Assembly (NCBI GenBank): GCA_016342655.1
Contig: JAEINL010000016.1
Span: 1-61,350, forward strand
DNA from: Sphaerochaeta sp.
GTDB lineage: Bacteria > Spirochaetota > Spirochaetia > Sphaerochaetales > Sphaerochaetaceae
Direction: 5' to 3'
DNA length: 61,350 bases
Shown here: positions 53,426-61,350 of the stretch, one piece after another
How the letters are laid out: each line of letters opens with the position of its first letter
Numbering within the stretch: the stretch's first letter is position 1
The notes under the pieces: generated by a model
Databases searched by the model: none
The model's input: only the letters and a program-made list of their open reading frames with translations
What the model was told of the DNA's origin: nothing
Program-made: the position numbers and the translations under genes

Positions 53426-54143
53426 AAACCTCAACGAACGCTGAAAACAGTGGCAACATACTCTTAGAGGCCATCATCATGGCTTCAGGGTGCCATTGTA
53501 CTCCAACACACCAAGAACCTTCTTTCTGTTCAATGGCTTCTATGAACCCATCATCACAAAGGGCGGTGGCTACCAGGCCTCTGCCCAAAAGATCAATGCC
53601 TTGGTGGTGAAAGGAGTTCACCTCCAAGGATGAAGAGCCGAAGATGGTATGGAGCTTGGAATCTTTCTGTAGGGTTACTGTATGGAAGAAGGGGGTATCA
53701 TGCTGCTTCCTGGCATGGACAGAGCCCTTTGTTCCACTCAGGGAGAGATCCTGAAAGAGAGTCCCTCCAAAACGGACATTGATGAGTTGGAAGCCCTTGC
53801 AGATACCCAATATCGGTAGACCTTTTCTATATGCACCTCTGAGCAGTTCCAACTGGAACAGATCGGAGGCTTTCATTGTTTTCTGACAGAGAAGCCCTCT
53901 CTCTTGGGCGTAGAGATCAGGATCGATATCAAAGCCTCCTGGAAGCAGGATGCCATCACACAACGAAAGGAGCGCTTCCACTTCTGAAAGTACAGAAGGA
54001 AGAAGAATCGGTGTTGCCCCTGCCTCTACCAAAGAGGCGGTATATGCCTCATTGGTAAAGTCACGTTGGATGTCTTGGAAAGCAGAAGAGACAGGGGGCT
54101 CTGAGAGCGTCCCTGCAATTCCAATTACCGGTCTCTTTCTCAC
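53412..54143 (-). CDS. Class-I glutamine amidotransferase-like (peptidase C26) hydrolase
   Basis: 243 residues of the gamma-glutamyl-GABA hydrolase (PuuD-like) type. Nucleophile Cys in LGICKGFQLINV near residue 116 and the His-Glu pair in QWHPEAM near 220. Family members hydrolyse gamma-glutamyl amides. Tail-to-tail overlap of 14 bp with the flavodiiron gene; 9 bp downstream of pepD, so co-transcribed with a dipeptidase, suggesting peptide use. Confidence 0.88.
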   Translation of the reverse strand: MRKRPVIGIAGTLSEPPVSSAFQDIQRDFTNEAYTASLVEAGATPILLPSVLSEVEALLSLCDGILLPGGFDIDPDLYAQERGLLCQKTMKASDLFQLELLRGAYRKGLPILGICKGFQLINVRFGGTLFQDLSLSGTKGSVHARKQHDTPFFHTVTLQKDSKLHTIFGSSSLEVNSFHHQGIDLLGRGLVATALCDDGFIEAIEQKEGSWCVGVQWHPEAMMMASKSMLPLFSAFVEVSKPL

Positions 54144-54152
54144 TGTGTATGA

Positions 54153-55598
54153 CTACTCAATAATTGAGAGCAGATGGCGCGTAAAGCCCATGATATTCTC
54201 AACAGAAGAGAGGGAAAGCCTCTCTTTGACCGAGTGTACATCATACATGGTAGGTCCGAATGAGACTGAGTCCATGCCAGGGACTTTGCTGTTTATGATC
54301 CCACACTCGAGTCCTGCGTGAATGGCAGTAATCTGAGGTTTCTTTCCAGAATACTCTTCATACGCCTTGGCACAGAACTTGGTAAGGACCGAGTCCGGAT
54401 TTGGCTTCCATGAAGGATATGCACCCACATACTCTACAGTAGAACCCCCACTCTTCATTGCCTCACCCATCCTGTGGGCAATATCATCACGGGAGGAGAG
54501 TATTGATGAACGATGACTGCTGGTCACAGAGAATATGTCATCAGAAAAGGTAAGAATTGCAAGGTTTGAGGAGGTCTCAACAATCCCCTTGATGGTCATG
54601 CTCATGGCATCGACTCCATGGGGGGCGATATAAAGGCTTCTGATGAAAGCTTCACTCTGCTTTGCAGAAGCGGCTTTCTTGGGGAGGTCGGTTTGCACAA
54701 GCTCAAGGATGATTCCAGGGTCGCTCTTGGAATACTCTTCCTGCAAATCCATCTCACACTTCTTCACTGCCTGTTGAATGGCTTGTGCATCAGAAGAGGG
54801 AGAGGCGAAACTCATGGTACAAAAAGAGGGGATGACATTACGCTTGCTTCCCCCCGCACAGGCATAGATCATCTTTGTCTCTACAGTAGAGAGGGCCCTT
54901 GCCACAGCCTTGATGGCATTTGCACGCTGCTTGTGGATTTCTCCACCACTGTGGCCACCAAGCAAGCCACTTGCTGTAAGGGTAAAGCCCTCAAAGCCAT
55001 GAGGGATCACTTGCAACTCTGCCTTGAGAGAGGAATCGACTTCGAGACCCCCTGCACACCCTATGTAGAGCACCCCTTCATCCTCACTGTCCAAGTTGAT
55101 CAGGAGCCTGCTCTGGATGAGTGCCTCCTCGATGTTGAAGGCACCGGTAAGACCTGTCTCTTCGCTTACGGTAAATATTGCCTCCAAAGGTCCGTGCTTG
55201 GCATTGGTATCTGAGAGTATGTCCATGACCATAGCCACGGCGATGCCATTGTCACCCCCTAGGGTAGTGTCCTTGGCACGTAGGATGTCACCTTCCCGAA
55301 CTAGGGTGATGGGGTCGGTGGCGAAGTCGTGGTCGCTCTCTTCTGTCTTTACGCATACCATATCCATATGTCCCTGCAAAGCCACAGAAGGGCGTCCTTC
55401 ATAGCCTAGAGAGGCTTTCTTGCGGAGGATGACATTTCCTATGGTATCGACAATGGCTTCCAGGTTGTGCTCTTTTGCAAACTTCATGAGGAATTGGCGG
55501 ACCCCTTCCTCATTCCCTGATTCCCTAGGAATCTGGGAGAGTTCATAAAAATAGTTCCATAGGTTCTGGTCTTTCAAGCCTTCAAATAGTGATTGCAT
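54153..55598 (-). CDS. pepD: Aminoacyl-histidine dipeptidase / Xaa-His dipeptidase
   Basis: Zinc dipeptidase of the M20 family cleaving Xaa-His and other dipeptides. 481 residues with zinc ligands and catalytic residues in LQGHMDMVC near 79, TTLGGDNGIAVAM near 115, SEETGLTGAF near 146 and DSEDEG near 170; a lid/dimer domain (about 205-385) sits inside. Cytoplasmic. It lies 17 bp after nagA in the same direction. Confidence 0.9.
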   Translation of the reverse strand: MQSLFEGLKDQNLWNYFYELSQIPRESGNEEGVRQFLMKFAKEHNLEAIVDTIGNVILRKKASLGYEGRPSVALQGHMDMVCVKTEESDHDFATDPITLVREGDILRAKDTTLGGDNGIAVAMVMDILSDTNAKHGPLEAIFTVSEETGLTGAFNIEEALIQSRLLINLDSEDEGVLYIGCAGGLEVDSSLKAELQVIPHGFEGFTLTASGLLGGHSGGEIHKQRANAIKAVARALSTVETKMIYACAGGSKRNVIPSFCTMSFASPSSDAQAIQQAVKKCEMDLQEEYSKSDPGIILELVQTDLPKKAASAKQSEAFIRSLYIAPHGVDAMSMTIKGIVETSSNLAILTFSDDIFSVTSSHRSSILSSRDDIAHRMGEAMKSGGSTVEYVGAYPSWKPNPDSVLTKFCAKAYEEYSGKKPQITAIHAGLECGIINSKVPGMDSVSFGPTMYDVHSVKERLSLSSVENIMGFTRHLLSIIE

Positions 55599-55615
55599 GC
55601 ATATAGCTCCTTTGG

Positions 55616-56800
55616 TTATGCGAAACGGTCGCGAACTAGTTCTCCATTGATGAACAGGCCTTTCATCTGCAGGTTCTGGTCAAGGATTACAATGTCAGCC
55701 TTGTAGCCAGGTACCAGCATTCCCTGTTTGGTAAAGGAGTATATTCTCGCTGGGTTGGTGGATGACATCTGAGATGCCTGTTGTATGGAAATCTCCCACT
55801 CGACGACATTCCTGAAGCCCTGCAGCATGGTCAGTGCAGATCCCAAAAACAGGGTAGGGTCCTCTAGGCTGACAAAGGACCCTTCAGGGCCAAGCATGCA
55901 AGGAATCCCATTTGCAGTCTTTTCTCCCGATCGTTGTTTTGTCGGTCTGAGAGAGTCGGTTATCATGACGATGTTGTCTATGGGTTTCTCCCTGAGAAGC
56001 ATCTTTACCAACTCCTGGTGCACATGTACGCCATCACATATAATCTCGCACTGCATATCCCTCTGGATCAGGATAGCTCCTACGGTTCCAGGGTTGCGAT
56101 GATGAAGTCGGCTCATTGCATTGAAGAAGTGAGTGGAGTGGAATATGCCGCACTGCATGCCTTCCATGATGTTCTCATAGGTTGCATCAGTGTGCCCAGC
56201 AAGCAGAACGATGTTCCTTTCACGGGCTAACAAGGCAAGTTCACGCATATGTTTGAGCTCTGGGGCTACTGTCATGCACAGGACCTTGCCTTCTCCAGCA
56301 TCAATGAGCTGGTTAAAGATATCCAAATCTACAGGTTGGACTCCCTTGGGGTTCTGGGCTCCTATACGGGCAAAGGATATGAAGGGACCTTCTAGATTTA
56401 TCCCCATGATTTTTGCACCCTTTTCCTTGCCCATTGCCTTGGCAATGGCTTTGGTGCTGGCTATCATATTTTCCAGCTCATCGGTATAGACTGTGGGCAT
56501 AAAGGCAGACACTCCGAAATCAGCAAGTCTCTCACTCATTGCCAGAATGGAGTTGGGATCGCAATCCTCAGTACCATAGCCACCGATCCCATGAATGTGG
56601 GAATCAATGAAACCAGGCATGACGTAACTGCCAGCCATGTCGATCATAAGGGTGTCAGGGGGGAATTTCTTCTCCTCGAAGCGTCGCATGTTGAAGATAT
56701 CTCCAATGAGGCCATCTTCGTTAATATACAAAGCGCAATTCTTGAGTTTTGCATATCCCGTTACAATGGTGCCGTTAGTGAGAACTGTTCGTATTCCCAT
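55616..56800 (-). CDS. nagA: N-acetylglucosamine-6-phosphate deacetylase
   Basis: Amidohydrolase-fold enzyme making GlcN6P and acetate in amino-sugar and cell-wall recycling. 394 residues: VMPGFIDSHIHGIGGYGTED near 57, GINLEGPFIS with the metal-binding Glu near 130, LAGHTDATYENI near 195 (His), the second His in HSTHFFNAM near 217, and the catalytic Asp in VMITDSLRP near 275. It may feed from recycled muropeptides. nagB is not in the window. Confidence 0.93.
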   Translation of the reverse strand: MGIRTVLTNGTIVTGYAKLKNCALYINEDGLIGDIFNMRRFEEKKFPPDTLMIDMAGSYVMPGFIDSHIHGIGGYGTEDCDPNSILAMSERLADFGVSAFMPTVYTDELENMIASTKAIAKAMGKEKGAKIMGINLEGPFISFARIGAQNPKGVQPVDLDIFNQLIDAGEGKVLCMTVAPELKHMRELALLARERNIVLLAGHTDATYENIMEGMQCGIFHSTHFFNAMSRLHHRNPGTVGAILIQRDMQCEIICDGVHVHQELVKMLLREKPIDNIVMITDSLRPTKQRSGEKTANGIPCMLGPEGSFVSLEDPTLFLGSALTMLQGFRNVVEWEISIQQASQMSSTNPARIYSFTKQGMLVPGYKADIVILDQNLQMKGLFINGELVRDRFA

Positions 56801-56846
56801 TCTCTGTCCTCTCTTTTCCTAAATATACGGCCATATGGGCATTAGG

Positions 56847-58208
56847 TCAATGAACAGCAGTCAGGTCTGTAATCCACTTTCCGCGTAGCACACGCACCAT
56901 GCTGATGATCATTTTTGTCAGTTCTTCCATACCCAGAAGCAGGTAGACCTGCCAGATGTTCAGGTCCAAGACCAAGACACCAAAAAAGGCCAGGGGGACC
57001 CCAATTGCCCAGACACCGAACATCTCTGCAAACATCGAGAAGCGGGTATCCCCACCTGCTCTGAGAATGCCGACAATGACAGCCATGTTGATACTCTTGA
57101 GGGGGAGCATCATAGCATTGACTAGGAGGCAGTAGACTGCCATCGATCGTACTTCATCGGAGATGTTGAATAGGCTTGCGAACCAGGGAGCCAAGAGTGC
57201 CTGAAGTATACCTGCCCCAATGCCTGTTCCTAAAGCGATGAGGATGAACCGCTTGGCATAGAGCCTTGCCAAGTCGGTCCTCCCTTCCCCTATCTTTATC
57301 CCGATCATGATGAGCGTCGCATTGCTGACGCCCATCATCGCAACAAAGAAGAGGTTCGCGATGGACTCATTGACATTTACCGCAGCAAGGGCGCTGATGC
57401 CGATCTTGCTGAAGGCAATCTTATAGGTGACCATTCCCAATGACCAGAACATCTCGTTGAGGATGACAGGTAGGCTTGTAGGTATGACAAGACCGAGGAA
57501 AGTCTTGTCCCATTGGAAGGAACTTTTTTCCCTGATTGCCAAAACAGGGTGCTTCTTATACGTGATGTACACTAAGAGGGCCACTTCTGCAAAGCGACTG
57601 ATTGCTGTGGCAATCGCAGCCCCGGCAACACCCAGTTCAGGGAAGGGTCCAATACCGAAGATAAGGAGATAGTTGCCCACTGCATTCAGTGAGAGGGACA
57701 AAAGGGCCACACCCAGAGGAATTCTTGCATGCCCTATTACCCGAAGAGCTGTGGAGAGTACCTGGCTTATTGCAGTGAACACATAGCTTATCGCCACAAT
57801 CTTGAGGTAGGTGACGCCGTAGCTGACAACAATGTTTTCATAGGTGAAGATGTGCATCAATTGAGTTGGAATGAAGAATGATGCCAGTGCAAAGAAAGAG
57901 GCTCCAATGCAAGCTGTCGTTAGCGAAAGGCCGATGACACGCTTGATGTTCTTCTCATTTCTTGCACCCCAGAACTGTGAGAGAAAGATGGAAGAGCCGC
58001 TGGAAATCCCAAAAAAGAGCAGACTTATAAGAAAGAACATCTGGTTTGCCAACCCGACCGCTGCTATGGCCTCCTCCCCTAGCTGTCCTATCATCAGGGT
58101 ATCGACAAAGGAGAGAGAATTGGTCAGGAGCCCTTGGAACACCACAGGAAGGGCAATGGAGAGCATTCTCCTGGTAAAATCCTTGTGGTTGTCTATTTGA
58201 GGTTTCAC
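56847..58208 (-). CDS. MATE family multidrug/metabolite exporter
   Basis: 453 residues, twelve membrane helices in two repeated halves, with the typical MATE openings (IALPVVFQGLLTNSLSFVDTLMIGQLGE and, in the second half, IPTSLPVILNEMFWSLG shortened here). Na+- or H+-driven export; substrate unknown. 5 bp from the radical SAM gene upstream. Confidence 0.88.
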   Translation of the reverse strand: MKPQIDNHKDFTRRMLSIALPVVFQGLLTNSLSFVDTLMIGQLGEEAIAAVGLANQMFFLISLLFFGISSGSSIFLSQFWGARNEKNIKRVIGLSLTTACIGASFFALASFFIPTQLMHIFTYENIVVSYGVTYLKIVAISYVFTAISQVLSTALRVIGHARIPLGVALLSLSLNAVGNYLLIFGIGPFPELGVAGAAIATAISRFAEVALLVYITYKKHPVLAIREKSSFQWDKTFLGLVIPTSLPVILNEMFWSLGMVTYKIAFSKIGISALAAVNVNESIANLFFVAMMGVSNATLIMIGIKIGEGRTDLARLYAKRFILIALGTGIGAGILQALLAPWFASLFNISDEVRSMAVYCLLVNAMMLPLKSINMAVIVGILRAGGDTRFSMFAEMFGVWAIGVPLAFFGVLVLDLNIWQVYLLLGMEELTKMIISMVRVLRGKWITDLTAVH

Positions 58209-58213
58209 ACTGG

Positions 58214-60085
58214 TTACCGTCTTGCCAAAAGCACCCTTGACAATTCCTTTCTGTTAGCTTTTTCTAGGGCTTCGACAACCATGGAGCGGTTTTCAGCCTT
58301 GTTGTACTGCAGAAGTGCTCTCTGCAGGTGCCGTTCCCTACCTTTGGGGATGTAGATGGGAGCATAGTTTTTTTGTGGTCTAGGGTCTAGACCCGTATAG
58401 TACATACAGGTAGAGACCGTACCAGGGGTGGGGTAGAATTCCTGTACCTGATCAGGGACAAACCCTGTCTTATGCATATAGAGGGCCAGTTCAATGGCGC
58501 TGTCCAGTGTACTGCCTGGGTGGGCAGCAATGAAATAGGGTATGAGGAACTGGCGTTTTCCCAACTCCTCATTAGTCTGCTTATAGAGTTCGCTGAACTT
58601 GTCGTACAGCTCTGCCTTAGGTTTTCCCATTGCATCGAGGACCTGTGGATCGACATGTTCAGGGGCTACCTTGAGTTGACCGCTCACATTCTTGAGCACC
58701 AAGTGGTTCATGAACCTCCGTCTGGTCTTTTCAGTGGCCACTTTTAGAAGGTAGTCATACCGGATGCCCGAACGGATAAAGACCTTCTTCACTCCCGGGA
58801 CAGCTTCAAGAGCTTCTAGGATGTCGAGGTAGTGTTCATGTGAGTCCTTGAGATTGGCACAGGGATCAGGGTAGAGACACTCCTTGGTAGGGCAGGGTCC
58901 ATAGGTCTCTTGTCTGTCACACGCCCTGCCTTGGAAGTTTGCAGTCGGTCCGCCAAGGTCATGGATGTACCCCTTGAAGGAGGGGTGTCTGACCATCCTC
59001 TGGGCTTCTTGCACAAGGGACTCCTTGCTGCGTATCTGTATCATTCTTCCCTGGTGGCTGGTTATTGCACAGAAGGAGCAAGAACCATAGCAACCCCGGT
59101 TGCTGGTGATGGAGAAGCGTACCTCTTCCAAAGCTGGGATGCCTCCCATCTTCTGGTAGTCGGGATGGGCGTTCAGGGTATAGGGAAACGAGTACATCAG
59201 GTCAAACTGCTCAGCTGTAAGGGGGTGGGCTGGTGGGTTCTGTACCACCGCCCTGTCCATACACTTCTGTATGATTCTCTCCCCTAGGATTGGGTTCTCA
59301 TGGGTCATCTGGAGATTAAAGGCTTTTGCATACGCTTTTTTACCCTCTTCTGAGGGTGTGTTTGACTGTTTATCCCTGTCGCTTACCTCTTCAAAGGAAG
59401 GGAGGGTAATCGTTCGATACATAGTGTCCAACTCTTCTAGGGACTTCTCTGAAAGTGCAAACACCGTACCACGGACATCTTGTATATCCTTAATCAGCTC
59501 ACCCTTTTCCAGGCGTGCAAGTATCTCCAGTGTCTGCAGCTCACCCATACCGTATACGAGCAAGTCTGCCTTTGCATCGAGGAGGATGGGCTTACGCACC
59601 TTGTCTGTCCAGTAGTCGTAGTGGCTCAAGCGCCTGAGAGAGGCCTCAAGGCCCCCTATCAGTATGGGGGTGTCCTTCCCATACGCTTGGCGGGCTCTGT
59701 TTGTATAGGATAGGGTGGCCCTGTCTGGGCGGAACCCTGCCTTTCCTCCGGGGCTGTATTCGTCTTCACTTCTGGGTTTGGCGTTTGCTGTGTAGTGGGA
59801 TACCATGCTGTCTATATTTCCCCCACTTATCATGCAGGCCAGACGAGGTTTTCCCATTTTTAGGAAATCTTCAGTTGAATCCCACCGTGGTTGTGCAATA
59901 ATACCTACACGATACCCCTTGCTTTCCATCAGTCGAGCCAACAGTGCGGTTCCGAATGAAGGATGGTCGACGTAGGCGTCAGCCGAGATGAATGCTATGT
60001 CCAGTTGGTCCCATGACCTCTCTTGCATATCCGCTCTGGTTGTAGGAAGAAACGAGATTCTTGGTGGTGTTTGTTGATGATTCAC
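58214..60085 (-). CDS. YgiQ-type radical SAM protein
   Basis: 623 residues. N-terminal cobalamin-binding-like domain (ISADAYVDHPSFGTALL near 30), GGLEASLRRLSHYDYW near 143, radical SAM cluster motif GCYGSCSFCAI near 313, and the conserved GPTANFQGRACD near 353. Function of the YgiQ family is not established. Starts at GTG 60085: TTTACA (60115-60120), 17 bp, TATCAT (60092-60097), 6 nt, GTG fits a leaderless start, and the protein aligns with the family upstream of the next ATG. Confidence 0.88.
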   Translation of the reverse strand: MNHQQTPPRISFLPTTRADMQERSWDQLDIAFISADAYVDHPSFGTALLARLMESKGYRVGIIAQPRWDSTEDFLKMGKPRLACMISGGNIDSMVSHYTANAKPRSEDEYSPGGKAGFRPDRATLSYTNRARQAYGKDTPILIGGLEASLRRLSHYDYWTDKVRKPILLDAKADLLVYGMGELQTLEILARLEKGELIKDIQDVRGTVFALSEKSLEELDTMYRTITLPSFEEVSDRDKQSNTPSEEGKKAYAKAFNLQMTHENPILGERIIQKCMDRAVVQNPPAHPLTAEQFDLMYSFPYTLNAHPDYQKMGGIPALEEVRFSITSNRGCYGSCSFCAITSHQGRMIQIRSKESLVQEAQRMVRHPSFKGYIHDLGGPTANFQGRACDRQETYGPCPTKECLYPDPCANLKDSHEHYLDILEALEAVPGVKKVFIRSGIRYDYLLKVATEKTRRRFMNHLVLKNVSGQLKVAPEHVDPQVLDAMGKPKAELYDKFSELYKQTNEELGKRQFLIPYFIAAHPGSTLDSAIELALYMHKTGFVPDQVQEFYPTPGTVSTCMYYTGLDPRPQKNYAPIYIPKGRERHLQRALLQYNKAENRSMVVEALEKANRKELSRVLLARR

Positions 60086-60091
60086 AACGCC

Positions 60092-60120
60092 ATGATATGC
60101 TATTGCTTACAGGGTGTAAA
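60092..60120 (-). promoter_or_regulatory. ygiQ-type gene promoter (leaderless arrangement)
   Basis: TTTACA, exact 17-bp spacer, TATCAT and 6 nt to the GTG start. There is no Shine-Dalgarno. Confidence 0.6.
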
Positions 60121-60153
60121 TAGGATACTTTTTTACAATCAAAGGAGCTTTAT

Positions 60154-61086
60154 ATGTCTGACAAGAAACTATTTATACTGTTGAATCCCCATGCAGCCAA
60201 GGGAAGGGCTCTGGTTCGCAAGAAAGAGATTGAGAGCCTGTTCGCCCAAGGTGGCTATGAAACGACCGTTGTTTTGACAGAAAAGGGTGTCGGGGCTTCT
60301 ACGCTTGCCTATCAGGCGACCCTAGAAGGGTGGCCTATCATACTAGCTGCCGGTGGGGACGGGACAGTCAATGAGGTTGTTGACGGCATATTGCGAGCTG
60401 TTGCCGAGAAGAAGATTCCCTCTCCCAAAGTGGGCATACTTCCCGTCGGGCGGGGTAATGATTTTGCGTGGGGTATGGGTATCCCCCTAGATCTGAAAAA
60501 AGCGAGTGCCCTCATCATCGCGGGAAAGACACGCACCATCGATGCCGGCATAACCTATGGGGGGAACTATCCTCAGGGAAGATATTTTGTAAACGGTCAG
60601 GGTATGGGCTTTGAGCCTCTGGTAAATTTTATTGCGAGTGATTTCAAACATGTTTCTGGACCTCTGAGCTATGTCCTCGCCTTGATCAAGATTCTCATTA
60701 ATCACCCTGAGCCCTTTCATGTACAACTGACCCTTGACGGTGAGAAGCAGTATGTTGAGACCCAACAGCTGAGCATATGTAACGGACGGCGGATGGGCGG
60801 TGCTTTTATCATGGGGCCCGATGCGCTCTTTGATGATGGGTATTTTGATGTGGTGTTTGCCAATCGACCGGTCAAGAGTTCCAAATTACTGTCCATCGCC
60901 CTGAAGTTCTTTAGGGGTACTCAGGTGAAGCTTCCTCTCTTTTCGGTTATCAGGGCGAAGAGCGTCAAGCTGGTTTCAGAGAATAATCCGATGCCTGTGC
61001 ATGTCGATGGCGAAGAGATTTCCAAGGGGTGTGCACAGTTTTCCACAGAGTTGTTGCCTTCCGTTTTGCCTGTTTTTGTGCAATAA
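60154..61086 (+). CDS. Diacylglycerol kinase-like (YegS/BmrU) lipid kinase
   Basis: 310-residue cytoplasmic/peripheral kinase phosphorylating diacylglycerol or a related lipid. DAGK catalytic motifs: LNPHAAKGRA near 9, AAGGDGTVNEVVDG near 67, PVGRGNDFAWG near 97. AAAGGAG precedes the ATG. Function may be recycling of diacylglycerol. Confidence 0.9.
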   Translation: MSDKKLFILLNPHAAKGRALVRKKEIESLFAQGGYETTVVLTEKGVGASTLAYQATLEGWPIILAAGGDGTVNEVVDGILRAVAEKKIPSPKVGILPVGRGNDFAWGMGIPLDLKKASALIIAGKTRTIDAGITYGGNYPQGRYFVNGQGMGFEPLVNFIASDFKHVSGPLSYVLALIKILINHPEPFHVQLTLDGEKQYVETQQLSICNGRRMGGAFIMGPDALFDDGYFDVVFANRPVKSSKLLSIALKFFRGTQVKLPLFSVIRAKSVKLVSENNPMPVHVDGEEISKGCAQFSTELLPSVLPVFVQ

Positions 61087-61123
61087 GGGAAAACCGTGTC
61101 TAGTGGGTGAAGGAAAGAGCTTG

Positions 61124-61184
61124 AATTGAAAAATTACTTTGAAAGTTAAGGTTTTATTAGTAAATAACCCTTTCCTTTTCAATT
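61124..61184. repeat. Inverted repeat after the lipid kinase gene
   Basis: AATTGAAAA (61124-61132) and TTTTCAATT (61176-61184) could pair over a 43-nt loop. The surrounding 61087-61350 is AT-rich and holds no supported gene. Confidence 0.3.
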
Positions 61185-61298
61185 TCAATTGACTATTATA
61201 TATATGATTAGCCTTAAATTCAGTAAGAGGGTTTCTTGTTTTTGTATATTTTTCTGTTTTTGTCTGATCAACCGGGTGTAGATAGGTTTAATGGGTTA

Positions 61299-61327
61299 TT
61301 GACAAGCTCTTAAAGAGGGTTTAGACT
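61299..61327 (+). promoter_or_regulatory. Promoter at the right edge, gene lies outside
   Basis: TTGACA (61299-61304), 17 bp, TAGACT (61322-61327), followed by AGAGGTG (61338-61344), a possible ribosome site. The gene would start just past the window. Confidence 0.55.
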
Positions 61328-61350
61328 GGCATTACAAGAGGTGAAGCAAT

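Noticed and set aside
1..61350. CRISPR arrays, insertion sequences, prophage, tRNA or rRNA genes
   Set aside because: No direct-repeat arrays, transposase-like proteins or foldable tRNA were found on either strand.

Overview
This window is the replication-origin region of an anaerobic spirochaete, most likely a Sphaerochaeta-type organism. That placement is an inference from several things: the dnaA-oriC-dnaN-recF order with divergent gyrBA, a cyclophilin-FKBP fusion of a kind reported from Treponema, anaerobic ribonucleotide reductase and a flavodiiron protein, a MurA with Asp in place of the catalytic Cys, and no flagellar or chemotaxis genes. About 50 genes are supported. Left of oriC most genes lie on the minus strand and right of it most core genes lie on the plus strand, as expected for leading-strand genes replicated outward from 37.2 kb.

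Layout. 0.2-5.6 kb: plus-strand operon of a large GH13-type glycosidase, a DAACS-type symporter and an unknown membrane protein. 5.6-16.0 kb: aldo/keto reductase, a SNF2 ATPase with an unknown 615-residue partner, gpmI, aminopeptidase P and lgt. 16.1-19.5 kb: ctpA-like protease, rsmE and an NtrC-like protein without a DNA-binding domain. 19.6-22.4 kb: iron operon feoA-feoA-feoB plus a 48-residue Cys-rich FeoB companion. A 600-bp gap follows with a second array of phased DnaA boxes and two terminators, then murA, a PfkB kinase, a decayed MFS gene with its surviving repressor, and metK behind a SAM-II/V-type riboswitch. 28.0-31.1 kb: nrdD, with a fused redoxin domain and tandem NrdR boxes, and nrdG. 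31.3-38.8 kb: the minus-strand core cluster dnaA-oriC-dnaN-recF-dciA and rpmH-rnpA-yidC-jag. 39.0-48.6 kb: gyrB, gyrA, two parS sites, a NifU-type protein, parA, parB, a dual prolyl isomerase carrying a third parS, and radA. 48.8-61.1 kb: TraB-like membrane protein, LysO-like exporter, YgjP-like metalloprotease, flavodiiron protein, class-I amidotransferase, pepD, nagA, MATE exporter, YgiQ-type radical SAM protein and a YegS/DAGK lipid kinase. A promoter at the right edge points out of the window.

How the genes work together. The centre is a replication and segregation module: DnaA with oriC, clamp, RecF, DciA-like helicase loader, gyrase, ParAB with parS, and RadA. The protein-export and ribosome cluster (L34, RNase P protein, YidC, Jag) adjoins it. 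The flanks carry anaerobic dNTP synthesis, ferrous iron uptake, oxygen detoxification and envelope work (Lgt, MurA, CtpA, NagA).

The most interesting signals are mainly non-coding. At least nine genes (including dnaA, parA, lgt, ctpA and ygiQ) have a sigma-70-type -10 box ending only 6-8 nt before the start codon and no Shine-Dalgarno, which suggests leaderless mRNAs. A second helically phased DnaA-box array lies 14.5 kb from oriC. A parS site is built into a coding sequence. The SNF2 pair and the truncated NtrC-like protein are the least explained protein systems. All calls come from reading the sequence; no database search was run.
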